Of a stretch of 49,442 nucleotides of DNA, positions 8,152 through 16,558 are shown piece by piece. Origin of the DNA: an uncultured Clostridiaceae bacterium (GTDB lineage: Bacteria; Bacillota; Clostridia; Lachnospirales; Lachnospiraceae); contig CAUCBQ010000002.1 of the NCBI GenBank assembly GCA_958441075.1, positions 1 through 49,442 of the forward strand. Direction: 5' to 3'. Each line of letters opens with the position of its first letter. The first letter of the stretch is position 1. The notes under the pieces were generated by a model. The model had not been told where the DNA came from. It saw only the letters and a list, made by a program, of their open reading frames with translations, and did no database searches. A program made the position numbers and the translations under genes.

Positions 8152-10266
8152 TTACCCTTCATCCCCACTTACAAACCGCGATTCAATCACCGGATAAAAT
8201 TCCTCCGGCCGGGATACAAACACCGCGCCGCTGCAGGGAGGCATGGTGACTTTCAAAATACCGTTCTTCACAGGATAGAACACGATCCCTGCGTTATACC
8301 CATCTTCAAAGGTCAGAATCGGCCTTCCAAGGATCATATCATCCGTAATACCAAGCTGCCATACAGGAATTTCCATAGTCACCGGCTCCGTATGATTGGA
8401 GATCACAGTGACAGCCTGATACCGTCCGCTCATCCTTCCGTATGCAATCTGTTGATATCCCGCCAGAAGAGGCTTCACCGCCCCCCTGCGCAGAGCAGGA
8501 ATCCGCTTGTGAATCCCTGTCATATACCGATGAAATTCTATCAGCTCCAGATCTTCCTTCCCCCATGGATAGGTTCTTCGGCTGTCAGGATCTGTCCAGC
8601 CGCATACGCCGGCTTCATCACCGTAATACAGTGTCGGAGCTCCGGGCCAGGTCATCTGAATGACTACAGCCTCCCGGAGAACCGACTTTTTCACATGCTC
8701 CGAAGCCCGTTCAGGCCCCATGTTCCCAAGACGGCCCACAATCTGGTTCGTCCGGGTAAGAAAACGGGAGTGATCATGGTTTGAGAGCTGATTCATAGCC
8801 GTAAATATCGTATTTGTCTGCATCCGGCTCATATGGTAATTCATTGCGCCGAAAAAAGCCTCTCCATCGCCGTAGAGAGAATCATTATATCCGTCGCTGT
8901 GTTTTTCCATACCTGTCAAAAACCAGGTCACTGGCTCCATAAAAGCATCATAGTTCATAATGGAATCCCACTGGTCTCCCTGAAGCCAGCTGGCAGGATC
9001 ACCATAATGTTCTGCCAAAATTAAAGCCTCCGGATTTATTTCTTTTACGGCTTTTCGGAACATCTGCCAGAACTCATGGTTGTACTCTGCCGTATGTCCC
9101 AGATCAGCCGCCACATCCAGACGCCAGCCATCTACGCTGTAGGGCGGGGAAATCCATTTTTTTGCCACGTTTAAAATGTATTTAACCAGCTTTTCAGACC
9201 CTTCATAATTCAGCTTTGGCAGCGTATCGTGCCCCCACCATCCGTCATACGTCCTGTTTCTGGGCCAGGCTTCCTCGCTGTCGTCATGAAACTGAAAGAA
9301 GCTGTGGTACGGGCTGTCTTTGGTGAGATAAGCCCCCGGCTCATAATCTCCGGACCGCTCGTAAATCTCTTCTGCATCCAGCCATTTGTTAAAGGAACCA
9401 CAGTGGTTAAACACACCATCCAGAATCACCTTCATTCCCCGGCTGTGAATCTCCTCCACCAGCTCTGCAAACAGGGCGTCGCTGGCCTCCAGGTTCTCTC
9501 TGGATGCCGCCCGGGTTACATACCGCTCTGCCTGATGGTTATCCGTTCCATTTTTATCCACCAGCCTTCCTCCATCTTTGACGATCCTGCCAAAATGAGG
9601 ATCAATGTGCTCATAATCCTGACAGTCATACTTGTGGTTGGAAGGAGATACAAAAACCGGGTTGAGATAAATAGCCTCCACTCCCAGACCCTGTATATAG
9701 TCCAGCTTATCCTGAATACCTTTCAGATCTCCGCCGTAAAAGCATCCCACATCCATGGTAGAAGGATTCCTCTCCCAGTCCTTTACTCTGTATACAGGCT
9801 TTCCGATGTATACATACTCCATGGATTCCACGTCATTGCCCGAATCTCCATTGCAGAAACGATCCGTAAATATCTGATACATCACCGCACCCTTGGCCCA
9901 GTCAGGCGTATAAAACCCCGGTGTGATTTTAAAATCAAATTCCGGCTTTGCCTCATCCACCGGCCCCAGCCGGTTATACAGGCAGATCCTTTTCCCCTTT
10001 TTCACTTTAAAATGATAAAGCACTTGATCGGAGGCTACTCCAATCTCGTGCTCATAGTAATCAAAATATGGATCAGAAGCCGCCTTTTTCATAACAGCCT
10101 CTTTCTTTCCCTCTATATAATATACCCGATCCGCATCCTCTCTTGCAGTACGCAGCCGAATACGTACCCGCTCTCCTTCTTTCGGCTCCATAGGACTGCG
10201 GTAATCCTCTGTTTCGGCAGAAAATAAAGCTTCCCGATTAATCTGATTGGTTTTATCTTCTTTCAC
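8152..10266 (-). CDS. GH13 alpha-glucan hydrolase (neopullulanase / cyclomaltodextrinase-like)
   Basis: Intracellular glycoside hydrolase (no signal peptide) expected to cut alpha-1,4 and perhaps alpha-1,6 links of maltodextrins, cyclodextrins or pullulan fragments. A beta-sandwich N-terminal domain (about 30-115) precedes the catalytic barrel. The conserved regions are visible: ILDGVFNH, GWRLDVAADLG with nucleophile Asp384, ALILAEHYGD with acid/base Glu419, and LSNHDHSRF with the third acid Asp498. An insertion of roughly 40 residues (about 228-265) separates IDPHFG from the next barrel strand. The C-terminal sheet domain covers about 610-700. The start is a GTG at 10266 with AAGGAAG five bases upstream. 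Single gene with its own promoter and terminator; no maltose transporter or regulator sits beside it. The GH13 subfamily cannot be fixed by eye. Confidence 0.88.
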   Translation of the reverse strand: MKEDKTNQINREALFSAETEDYRSPMEPKEGERVRIRLRTAREDADRVYYIEGKKEAVMKKAASDPYFDYYEHEIGVASDQVLYHFKVKKGKRICLYNRLGPVDEAKPEFDFKITPGFYTPDWAKGAVMYQIFTDRFCNGDSGNDVESMEYVYIGKPVYRVKDWERNPSTMDVGCFYGGDLKGIQDKLDYIQGLGVEAIYLNPVFVSPSNHKYDCQDYEHIDPHFGRIVKDGGRLVDKNGTDNHQAERYVTRAASRENLEASDALFAELVEEIHSRGMKVILDGVFNHCGSFNKWLDAEEIYERSGDYEPGAYLTKDSPYHSFFQFHDDSEEAWPRNRTYDGWWGHDTLPKLNYEGSEKLVKYILNVAKKWISPPYSVDGWRLDVAADLGHTAEYNHEFWQMFRKAVKEINPEALILAEHYGDPASWLQGDQWDSIMNYDAFMEPVTWFLTGMEKHSDGYNDSLYGDGEAFFGAMNYHMSRMQTNTIFTAMNQLSNHDHSRFLTRTNQIVGRLGNMGPERASEHVKKSVLREAVVIQMTWPGAPTLYYGDEAGVCGWTDPDSRRTYPWGKEDLELIEFHRYMTGIHKRIPALRRGAVKPLLAGYQQIAYGRMSGRYQAVTVISNHTEPVTMEIPVWQLGITDDMILGRPILTFEDGYNAGIVFYPVKNGILKVTMPPCSGAVFVSRPEEFYPVIESRFVSGDEG

Positions 10267-10320
10267 AATAACTTCCTTACCTTTTCATAATGATTCATAC
10301 TATTTTGAATTATCACTTCT

Positions 10321-10349
10321 ATTGTATCCGAATTTCCTCAAATATACAA
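10321..10349 (-). promoter_or_regulatory. Candidate promoter of the GH13 gene
   Basis: Minus strand TTGTAT, 17 bases, TACAAT, about 55 bases before the GTG start. Hexamers match four and five of six positions. Confidence 0.45.
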
Positions 10350-10422
10350 GGAAAATCCCGGTATTCTGCGTATGCATTTTACATCAGGACCCGTGAAGCT
10401 TCTCATGTGTTTTTTACAAGCG

Positions 10423-10450
10423 AAAAGCCTGGCGGGGTAGCCAGGCTTTT
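10423..10450 (-). terminator. Strong intrinsic terminator
   Basis: AAAAGCCTGG / CCAGGCTTTT, ten-base perfect stem with an 8-base loop and T runs on both sides, so bidirectional. On the minus strand it would end read-through from ftsH or a short transcript starting near 10520. Confidence 0.75.
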
Positions 10451-10533
10451 CAGGAGAAGGTATTTCGTTTCTTATGGGGTGTAGCAAAAACTATATAATG
10501 TATTGGGGGGGTTACGTCTATTATAATAGCACA

Positions 10534-10577
10534 GGCGGAGAAAAAAGTGTGCACAAACATACACTTTTTTCTCCGCC
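10534..10577 (-). terminator. Long 17-bp hairpin downstream of ftsH, probable terminator
   Basis: Perfect inverted repeat of 17 bases per arm (GGCGGAGAAAAAAGTGT and its complement) around a 10-base loop, about 104 bases beyond the ftsH stop. The T6 run lies inside the 3' arm, so the inner GTGT/ACAC plus TTTTTT part can act as a terminator in either direction. Confidence 0.6.
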
Positions 10578-10680
10578 CTTTACAGTCAAAATAACGAACG
10601 ATTTTCGCAAATACGAATTCATCTTCGTTTTTATGCTCAAAGCTCTTCCCTATTTTCCTCAAACAGATAAAACCGGCCTT

Positions 10681-12507
10681 TTATGCCCTTACTTCCGTTT
10701 CAGCAAAGAGGCTCTCGAACTCCTCCTGTCCGATCTTTTCCTTCTCAATCAGAAGAGACGCACAGGAGTGAAGCACATCCTCGTGATCGCAGATGATCTG
10801 CTTTGCCTTTGCGTAGCATTCATCTACAATCCTCTTTACTTCCTCGTCAATAACATCTGCGATTCCATTTCCATAGGATTTGGTATGGGCCAGATCGCGG
10901 CCGATAAACACCTCATTCTCATCACTGCCGTACTGAATCATACCCACGCGCTCAGACATACCATACTGAGTCACCATAGCTCTTGCCAGCTGAGTGGCCT
11001 GCTTGATATCCTGGGAAGCGCCGGTTGTCACATCCTTAAAGATCAGCTCCTCCGCAATGCGTCCGCCCAGATCCACCATAATGCTCTGAAGCATACGGCC
11101 TCTGGTATTAAACATCTCATCCTTTTCCGGGAGGGGCATCGTATAGCCCGCAGCCCCCACTCCCGTAGGAATAATGGAAACCGTATGAACCGGACCCACA
11201 TCCGGAAGCACATGGAACAGGATCGCATGGCCTGCCTCATGGTAAGCTGTGATCTTTTTATCCTTTTCAGAAATAACCTTGCTCTTCTTTTCCGCGCCGA
11301 TTCCTACCTTTACAAAAGCCCGGTCGATATCATTCTGACGGATAAAACGGCGGTTTTCTCTTGCAGAAAGAATCGCAGCCTCATTCATCAGGTTTTCCAG
11401 ATCCGCTCCCGTAAAACCGGAGGTAGTCTGAGCCACCCGGTGCAGGTCCACATCCTCTCCCAGAGGCTTTTCCCTGGAATGAACCTTTAAGATCTCTTCC
11501 CTTCCCTTTACATCCGGCCGTCCCACGGCAACCTTGCGGTCAAAGCGTCCGGGACGCAGGATAGCGGGGTCCAGTATATCTACACGGTTGGTCGCCGCCA
11601 TGACAATGATTCCCTCATTGACGCCAAAACCATCCATCTCTACCAGAAGCTGGTTTAAGGTCTGCTCTCTCTCATCATGACCGCCTCCCATACCGGTTCC
11701 TCTGCGGCGGGCTACTGCGTCAATCTCATCAATAAATACGATACAGGGCGCATTCTTCTTCGCTTCCTCAAAAAGATCCCGGACACGGGATGCGCCCACG
11801 CCCACAAACATTTCCACAAAGTCAGAACCGGAAATGGAAAAAAACGGAACTCCCGCTTCACCGGCTACCGCCTTGGCGAGAAGGGTTTTTCCAGTTCCGG
11901 GAGGGCCTACAAGGAGAAGCCCCTTGGGAATTCTGGCGCCTACGCTGGTATATTTCTGAGGATTTTTCAGGAAATCAACCACTTCCTCCAGCTCTTCCTT
12001 TTCCTCCTCAAGTCCTGCTACCCGTGAAAAATTAACCTTGCTGTCACGGCTGAGCCTTGCGCGGCTTCTGCCGAAATTCATCATCCTGGCATTTGCCCCG
12101 TTTCCGGCTGCGCCCCGGTTCATCACCGTTATAATCACAATCACCACAACAATGGACAGGAGGAAGGGCATTATGATGGTAAGCATGGTATTTTCCTGCG
12201 GTACCCCCTCTACTGTATAATCAATGTCGCGGATTCTGAGAAGCTCCTCTGCCTCCTTTATGTCAGAAACATTCTGACGAACCACCCGGTCGCCCTCCAG
12301 GGTCAGGGTCACAGTACCTGTAGGCACCTGGGGATTCTGGCTGATCACCGCCTCCTCTACCTTTTCCGTGTCGAGAACCTGTCGAAACTCCTGATACGTA
12401 AGCCTGTCTCCTGCCCCTGCTGTAGACGTAAATTTAAACGCAAAGGCCAGCAGTACCAGCATCATAATGAGAAATACAAATCCTCTGAATGTCTGCTGCT
12501 GTCTCAA
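10681..12507 (-). CDS. ftsH: ATP-dependent zinc metalloprotease FtsH
   Basis: Membrane-anchored AAA+ protease that degrades misfolded membrane proteins and regulators and is needed for sporulation in Bacillus. Two N-terminal membrane helices (about 9-26 and 108-129) flank the extracytoplasmic domain. AAA motifs: Walker A GPPGTGKT (201-208), Walker B IVFIDEID, pore loop MFVGVGASRVRDLF and arginine finger region RPGRFDR. Zinc site HEAGH at 423-427, with the third ligand in DLGGRIAEEL. The start is TTG at 12507, preceded by GGAGG six bases upstream. Last gene of the hup-to-ftsH string, 52 bases after hpt. 608 residues, normal length. Confidence 0.97.
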   Translation of the reverse strand: MRQQQTFRGFVFLIMMLVLLAFAFKFTSTAGAGDRLTYQEFRQVLDTEKVEEAVISQNPQVPTGTVTLTLEGDRVVRQNVSDIKEAEELLRIRDIDYTVEGVPQENTMLTIIMPFLLSIVVVIVIITVMNRGAAGNGANARMMNFGRSRARLSRDSKVNFSRVAGLEEEKEELEEVVDFLKNPQKYTSVGARIPKGLLLVGPPGTGKTLLAKAVAGEAGVPFFSISGSDFVEMFVGVGASRVRDLFEEAKKNAPCIVFIDEIDAVARRRGTGMGGGHDEREQTLNQLLVEMDGFGVNEGIIVMAATNRVDILDPAILRPGRFDRKVAVGRPDVKGREEILKVHSREKPLGEDVDLHRVAQTTSGFTGADLENLMNEAAILSARENRRFIRQNDIDRAFVKVGIGAEKKSKVISEKDKKITAYHEAGHAILFHVLPDVGPVHTVSIIPTGVGAAGYTMPLPEKDEMFNTRGRMLQSIMVDLGGRIAEELIFKDVTTGASQDIKQATQLARAMVTQYGMSERVGMIQYGSDENEVFIGRDLAHTKSYGNGIADVIDEEVKRIVDECYAKAKQIICDHEDVLHSCASLLIEKEKIGQEEFESLFAETEVRA

Positions 12508-12559
12508 TGTCTGCCTCCTTCAATCAAATGATGTAATAATCTGTACACTCAAAAGGACG

Positions 12560-13090
12560 TCAGTCCTCCTGCTCTACCACTCCGATATAGGGCAGATTTC
12601 TGTACTTCTGGTCAAAATCCAGACCATAGCCCACTACAAACTCATCCGGAATTGTAAAACAGGTATAGTCTACGCTTACCTGCTTCTTCACGCGGCGCTC
12701 CGGCTTGTCAAGAAGGGTGCACAGACGGATATCCGCCGGACCTCTCTGCTTTAATACTTCAATCAGATATGCCAGTGTGCGTCCGGAATCAATAATATCC
12801 TCCACAATGAGAACATGCTTTCCCTCCAGGGGTTCATCCAGATCCTTAATAATGCGCACTACGCCGCTGGATACAGTGCCTGCTCCATAGCTGGATACGG
12901 ACATAAAGTCCATGGATACGGGAACGGTCAGCCTCTTAGCCAGTTCACAGGTAAAGAACACTCCGCCCTTTAAAATACAGATCAGATGAATGGACTTTCC
13001 CTCATAATCTCTGTTAATAATTTCTGCTACCTCATTAATTCTCTCGTCTACTTCCTTCTCTGTGAGCAATACGCGGATCTTATCTGCCAT
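12560..13090 (-). CDS. hpt: Hypoxanthine phosphoribosyltransferase
   Basis: Purine salvage enzyme converting hypoxanthine or guanine plus PRPP to IMP or GMP. The 176-residue protein has the family hallmarks: LICILKGGVFF, the flexible-loop SSYGAGT, and the PRPP-binding VLIVEDIIDSGRTL. Its ribosome binding site GGAGG is encoded by the last codons of tilS (AAC GGA GGA TAA), and the ATG lies four bases after the tilS stop, so translation of the two genes is probably coupled. In Bacillus, TilS and HprT also act together as an ftsH regulator; the conserved order fits. Confidence 0.95.
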   Translation of the reverse strand: MADKIRVLLTEKEVDERINEVAEIINRDYEGKSIHLICILKGGVFFTCELAKRLTVPVSMDFMSVSSYGAGTVSSGVVRIIKDLDEPLEGKHVLIVEDIIDSGRTLAYLIEVLKQRGPADIRLCTLLDKPERRVKKQVSVDYTCFTIPDEFVVGYGLDFDQKYRNLPYIGVVEQED

Positions 13091-13094
13091 GATT

Positions 13095-14552
13095 TTATCC
13101 TCCGTTTTTTAATATTTTCCCCGGCAGCTTTCCCTCCTCACCGGCGGGAAGCTCTGCCTGAAATACTCGCTTTGTAGCTTCATCTATCCTGTAATCGCTG
13201 CTGATGCGGTATCCAACGACCCACATCACATGATTTCCGTCTGCCAGAACGGGAATCCGGTCACGGATCTCAGAAGGGATCTTTTCATCAATCATATATC
13301 TTCTGAGAAGCTTGTGAACTCCTGGCGAAAGAGCCAGTTCGTCTCCCGGCTGACGGGTCCTGATGACGGGCGTACCCTTTATTTTATCACAGTCAAACCA
13401 TTTCGTATACATATTTTTGGGAATTGAAAGGTCTTTTTTATAAGAAAATACAGCAAAAGCAAGCTCCGGAAGAGAAACCGGCCCTTCTTCCCCTCCATTT
13501 TTCCCCTTATCCTTCTCGAAAAGCAAGCCTCTGTCCCCGATCCGTACACCCTCATATTCCCTTCTGGCTCCAAGGCCATAGGGGAGATCAAGGCGGCGGC
13601 CCGGCTGACGGTCAAACAGCTTTGCAGCAGCCTGACTGTGAACCAGTCCCAGATCCTTTGCCGATCCTGCCAGCTCCTTCAGAGTCTCCATAATCACATA
13701 CAGCTGTAAAATAGCCTCTGCCTCTTTAAAGGGTTTTTCCGGCAGAAAAAAGCTTCTGCTTTCTTCCCCATCCCGTTCAGCAGACGCCCACGTCCGAAGC
13801 CACTGCCCTGCCTGCTTCCTCAGAAAGCTGTCCGCCATTCCTGCCAGCTTTCCCATGCGCAGAATGTTAGCCCCTGCTCCCGGATTAATCCTTTCTTCCA
13901 CTGCCGGAAGAATCTCTCTGCGGATACGGTTTCTGGTGTAATGGTCCGTATGGTTGGTGGAATCCTCCTTCCAGGCAAATCCCTTCTCCCGCAGATATTC
14001 CCGAATCTCCTCCCCGCTTACATCCAAAAGAGGGCGGATCACATTTCCACGCACATAAGGCATCCCCTTTAATCCGCCCAATCCGCTGCCGCGAAACAGG
14101 TTATGGAGAATGGTTTCCGCCTGGTCTCCGCTGTGATGGGCCACCGCAGTTTTTATGGAACAGCCGTCTCCTTCCGGCTCCTCTGATTTCCATTTTTCCC
14201 CTTCTGCCTGAAAGCTCTCATACCGCAGAATCCGGCCTGCTTCCTCCTCTGAAAGTCCTTCTCTGGCCGCCATCCCCCTTACGTCTGCCCGGATCAGGGT
14301 AAACGGGACGGAAAGCTCCCGGCAAAGCTCCTCGGCAAACCGGCTGTCCCGATCCGCTTCCTCTCCCCGAAGCCCGTGGTGTACATGAACGGCCCTCAGC
14401 CTGATTCCCAGTGTTTCCCTCAGCTGAACCAGAATCCGCAACAGGCATACCGAATCGGCTCCGCCGGACAGCGCCGCCACCACCCGGTCTCCCGGCTTTA
14501 CCATATGATGTTCTTCCATTGTCCTTCTGACCCGTTCTGCCAGCTTATCCAT
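13095..14552 (-). CDS. tilS: tRNA(Ile)-lysidine synthetase
   Basis: Modifies C34 of the tRNA-Ile CAU anticodon to lysidine, switching both codon reading and charging from Met to Ile; essential in bacteria that rely on this tRNA. The PP-loop ATPase motif SGGADS is at residues 29-34, followed by the N-type signature VHVHHGLRGEEADRD, VAHHSGDQAETILHNLFRGSG and RPLL. The middle TilS domain and the C-terminal domain (about 395-485, TRQPGDELAL) are present. ATG at 14552 with AGGAG eight bases upstream. It has its own promoter (14610-14638) and a structured leader. 485 residues, normal. Confidence 0.94.
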   Translation of the reverse strand: MDKLAERVRRTMEEHHMVKPGDRVVAALSGGADSVCLLRILVQLRETLGIRLRAVHVHHGLRGEEADRDSRFAEELCRELSVPFTLIRADVRGMAAREGLSEEEAGRILRYESFQAEGEKWKSEEPEGDGCSIKTAVAHHSGDQAETILHNLFRGSGLGGLKGMPYVRGNVIRPLLDVSGEEIREYLREKGFAWKEDSTNHTDHYTRNRIRREILPAVEERINPGAGANILRMGKLAGMADSFLRKQAGQWLRTWASAERDGEESRSFFLPEKPFKEAEAILQLYVIMETLKELAGSAKDLGLVHSQAAAKLFDRQPGRRLDLPYGLGARREYEGVRIGDRGLLFEKDKGKNGGEEGPVSLPELAFAVFSYKKDLSIPKNMYTKWFDCDKIKGTPVIRTRQPGDELALSPGVHKLLRRYMIDEKIPSEIRDRIPVLADGNHVMWVVGYRISSDYRIDEATKRVFQAELPAGEEGKLPGKILKNGG

Positions 14553-14562
14553 ACATCTCTCT

Positions 14563-14595
14563 CCTGTCCGTCCTCAGCACAGACAGGCACTGAGG
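14563..14595 (-). promoter_or_regulatory. Interleaved stems (possible pseudoknot) over the tilS ribosome binding site
   Basis: On the minus strand, four arms occur in the order CCTCAG (14595-14590), CCTGTC (14587-14582), CTGAGG (14577-14572), GACAGG (14568-14563). Arms 1 and 3 pair, as do arms 2 and 4, giving either an H-type pseudoknot or two mutually exclusive hairpins. Arm 4 contains the first two G of the AGGAG ribosome binding site. Confidence 0.45.
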
Positions 14596-14609
14596 TTTTC
14601 AATACCATA

Positions 14610-14638
14610 ACTATAATGGCTGTACTTTCCAAAAGCAA
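14610..14638 (-). promoter_or_regulatory. Promoter of tilS
   Basis: Minus strand TTGCTT, 17 bases, TATAGT, in the 108-base gap between spoIIE and tilS. Leader of roughly 50 bases. Confidence 0.6.
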
Positions 14639-14660
14639 GGTGTTTTCCCATTCTTTCCCG

Positions 14661-16115
14661 CTACTTTTTCCAGATTCCCGCTGTGAGCACCGTCATATCG
14701 TCTCTGGCTCCGGGTACAAAGGAAAGGGCAAATTCCAAAACCCGCTCTGCCAATTCCTGAGGCGGCATAAAATCCAGGCTCTCCAGAAACTGACACATGG
14801 CCTGCTCCTTATCCTCTCCCGGCAAAGCGTCCAGAACCCCATCTGTAACCATGACAATATGATCTCCATCCCACAGCTTTCTGGACAGCATCACCGGCTC
14901 CGCCTCACTTAAAATTCCCGCCGGTACCTGTCCTGCCTCCAAAACCTCAGCTCCCTCCTGTCCCAGCACAAAGGTAGGGGCAGCTCCCAGCTTCATCACA
15001 TCCAGCACTCCTGTATACAGATCCACACAGCTCATGTCCAGAGCCGCCGGATGCTGTTCTGTTCCAGCCAGTAAAAGCACCGTATTTACCAGCTTAAAAG
15101 CCGCCCTGGGCCCAAATCCGGCTTCCAGAAGATTTTCCGTCAGCTCTACCACCTGACTGCTTTCCTCACAGGCCTGTTCCCCGCAGCCCATTCCGTCACA
15201 GAGGCTGATCATAGCCTGGCTGCCCGGGCTCTCGCAGAAGGTATAATTATCCCCGGAATACCGTTCCCCCTGTTTTGGCACTCTGGCAGCCCCGTAAAGA
15301 AGCTGGTATTCCCCATCTTCCTCAAAACGCACCGTCCCGCTCTGTCTTGTGATAATACTGCGGCTGTCCTTTGCAGGACTCCACTTTGTCCCCGGTATCA
15401 CCTCGCCCATAAGATCTGCCGCATCCTTTGCGGTCATACACCGTCCATTGGTGGTATGGGCCGTCACATAAGCCTCTCTGCGTCCGCTTTCATACTCCAG
15501 AATCAGCATATTTTCCACTGCCACATGACATCTGCGAAACAGCTTTTTCATTATGTAGCCATATTCCTCCGTTATATCCGCCGCCTGGTCAATCTGATGG
15601 GAGAATTCACCTAAAATCAGAGACAGCTCGCGAAACTGGGATACTACTGCATCCCGGCTCTCCAGAAAACGGTTTTTCCAGGAAAGATTCATGGTAGCAC
15701 GGGCCAGGCTTCGGTTTAACTGCGCCAGATAATCCTCCTTTTTACGGCAGCCCGCCTGAAAGGGCCGGGGCATGTCCTCCTTTTCGATCTGCCCCTTCTG
15801 TTCAAAGGCCCGGAGGAGATAGTAAAGATAATAGCTGTCCTCCCGCTCGCTCTCTTCATAGATTCCGCACTGGCTGCAGTCCCGGCACACCATAGCCGCA
15901 GAGGTCTGCATAGCCGCCAGCCCGTCATCCCTTGTGAGGCTTCCCGCCCTGTTCATCCCCTCGTCAAAGGCCTTTGCCAGACGCTCCATGGACCGGGCCA
16001 TGTCCTCCAGCTTTCTGGCTGTATAATAATTTACATCGGATCTTATCCTTACTTCCTGTCTCCCTGACAACAAAAAAAATCCCTCCAATCTGCGCGGACG
16101 GACTTCCAATGCCAA
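14661..16115 (-). CDS. spoIIE: SpoIIE-family PP2C protein phosphatase lacking the membrane domain
   Basis: SpoIIE dephosphorylates SpoIIAA-P to release sigma-F in the forespore and joins the polar septum. The C-terminal half is a PP2C/SpoIIE domain (about 265-484), with SLCDGMGCGEQA carrying a metal-binding Asp, and DHIVMVTDGVLDAL and ARDDMTVLTAGIW near the end. The N-terminal part has the Cys-containing SpoIIE linker (VCRDCSQC, FQAGC, then NRSLARATMNL). What is missing is the usual ten-helix membrane region: the frame has a stop 12 bases before the TTG at 16115, and only about 100 bases separate it from divIC. The start is uncertain; TTGs at 16073 and 16070 are better placed after GGAGGG. 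The locus position, between divIC and tilS, is that of spoIIE. Confidence 0.82.
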   Translation of the reverse strand: MALEVRPRRLEGFFLLSGRQEVRIRSDVNYYTARKLEDMARSMERLAKAFDEGMNRAGSLTRDDGLAAMQTSAAMVCRDCSQCGIYEESEREDSYYLYYLLRAFEQKGQIEKEDMPRPFQAGCRKKEDYLAQLNRSLARATMNLSWKNRFLESRDAVVSQFRELSLILGEFSHQIDQAADITEEYGYIMKKLFRRCHVAVENMLILEYESGRREAYVTAHTTNGRCMTAKDAADLMGEVIPGTKWSPAKDSRSIITRQSGTVRFEEDGEYQLLYGAARVPKQGERYSGDNYTFCESPGSQAMISLCDGMGCGEQACEESSQVVELTENLLEAGFGPRAAFKLVNTVLLLAGTEQHPAALDMSCVDLYTGVLDVMKLGAAPTFVLGQEGAEVLEAGQVPAGILSEAEPVMLSRKLWDGDHIVMVTDGVLDALPGEDKEQAMCQFLESLDFMPPQELAERVLEFALSFVPGARDDMTVLTAGIWKK

Positions 16116-16192
16116 AAAGCCCGCCTCTTATCCAGTATACGCAGACTGGAGAGGAAATATCTGTCATATTCAGTTAAATGCATCAAAAATCC

Positions 16193-16209
16193 TTCGACCC
16201 CTTTCGACA
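16193..16209 (-). promoter_or_regulatory. Tandem Spo0A-box-like sites upstream of spoIIE
   Basis: Minus strand TGTCGAA (16209-16203) followed by GGTCGAA (16199-16193), ten bases apart, one helical turn, just after the divIC stop and 78-94 bases before the spoIIE start. The Spo0A consensus is TGTCGAA, and Bacillus spoIIE is a direct Spo0A target. No clear -10 box is seen. Confidence 0.55.
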
Positions 16210-16215
16210 CACTGC

Positions 16216-16533
16216 CTACTGTCTGGGTTTTAAAAGGATCTCATCCGGATTTACCAGGCCCAGCTTTTCTTTGGCTACCTCTTCCGCATACTGCTTGGTC
16301 TTTACATAGATCTTATACTCCTCCAGCTCTCTGGTCCGGTTTTCCTCATCCTGAACCTGTCGGGCCAGATCAGCTTCTCTCTGCTGATAATCCAGATCGG
16401 CCTGCTTTAAGGAAGCCCCCTTGGCATTTACAGCCACAGCAAGAGAAATGACCACCATAGTTATACCTAAGATCGCCATTCGATTTTCCCATTTGCCGCG
16501 TCTTAAACGCTTTGGCCTCCCATAATATGCCAT
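16216..16533 (-). CDS. divIC: Septum formation initiator DivIC (FtsB family)
   Basis: Small bitopic cell-division protein of the FtsL/DivIB/DivIC complex. A basic cytoplasmic tail (GRPKRLRRGKWENR) is followed by one membrane helix (MAILGITMVVISLAVAV), a coiled coil with heptads (about 40-75) and the family end region EEVAKEKLGLVNPDEILLKP. The start chosen is the ATG at 16533, preceded by AGAGGTG; a GTG two codons earlier is possible. 105 residues. It follows yabQ by 25 bases. Confidence 0.92.
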   Translation of the reverse strand: MAYYGRPKRLRRGKWENRMAILGITMVVISLAVAVNAKGASLKQADLDYQQREADLARQVQDEENRTRELEEYKIYVKTKQYAEEVAKEKLGLVNPDEILLKPRQ

Positions 16534-16558
16534 CCACACACCTCTGATTCCCGGCGTC

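Larger units (their letters stand above)
10350..10680. other. Gene-free stretch between ftsH and the GH13 gene
   Basis: No credible gene in either direction. It holds two strong hairpins (10423-10450 and 10534-10577), a run of seven G (10505-10511, C on the minus strand) and two TATAAT-like boxes. The short open frames here have no ribosome binding site and no recognisable sequence. Confidence 0.6.

Noticed and set aside
9229..10227. Rightward open frame of 332 codons
   Set aside because: Antisense to the GH13 gene, whose catalytic motifs are intact on the other strand.
10474..11490. Long rightward open frame (338 codons)
   Set aside because: Entirely antisense to ftsH over most of its length, no ribosome binding site, composition of a shadow frame.
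15964..16167. Frameshifted N-terminus of spoIIE in the neighbouring frame
   Set aside because: The 67-codon frame shows no membrane helices or SpoIIE-like sequence, so a single frameshift would not restore the missing domain.
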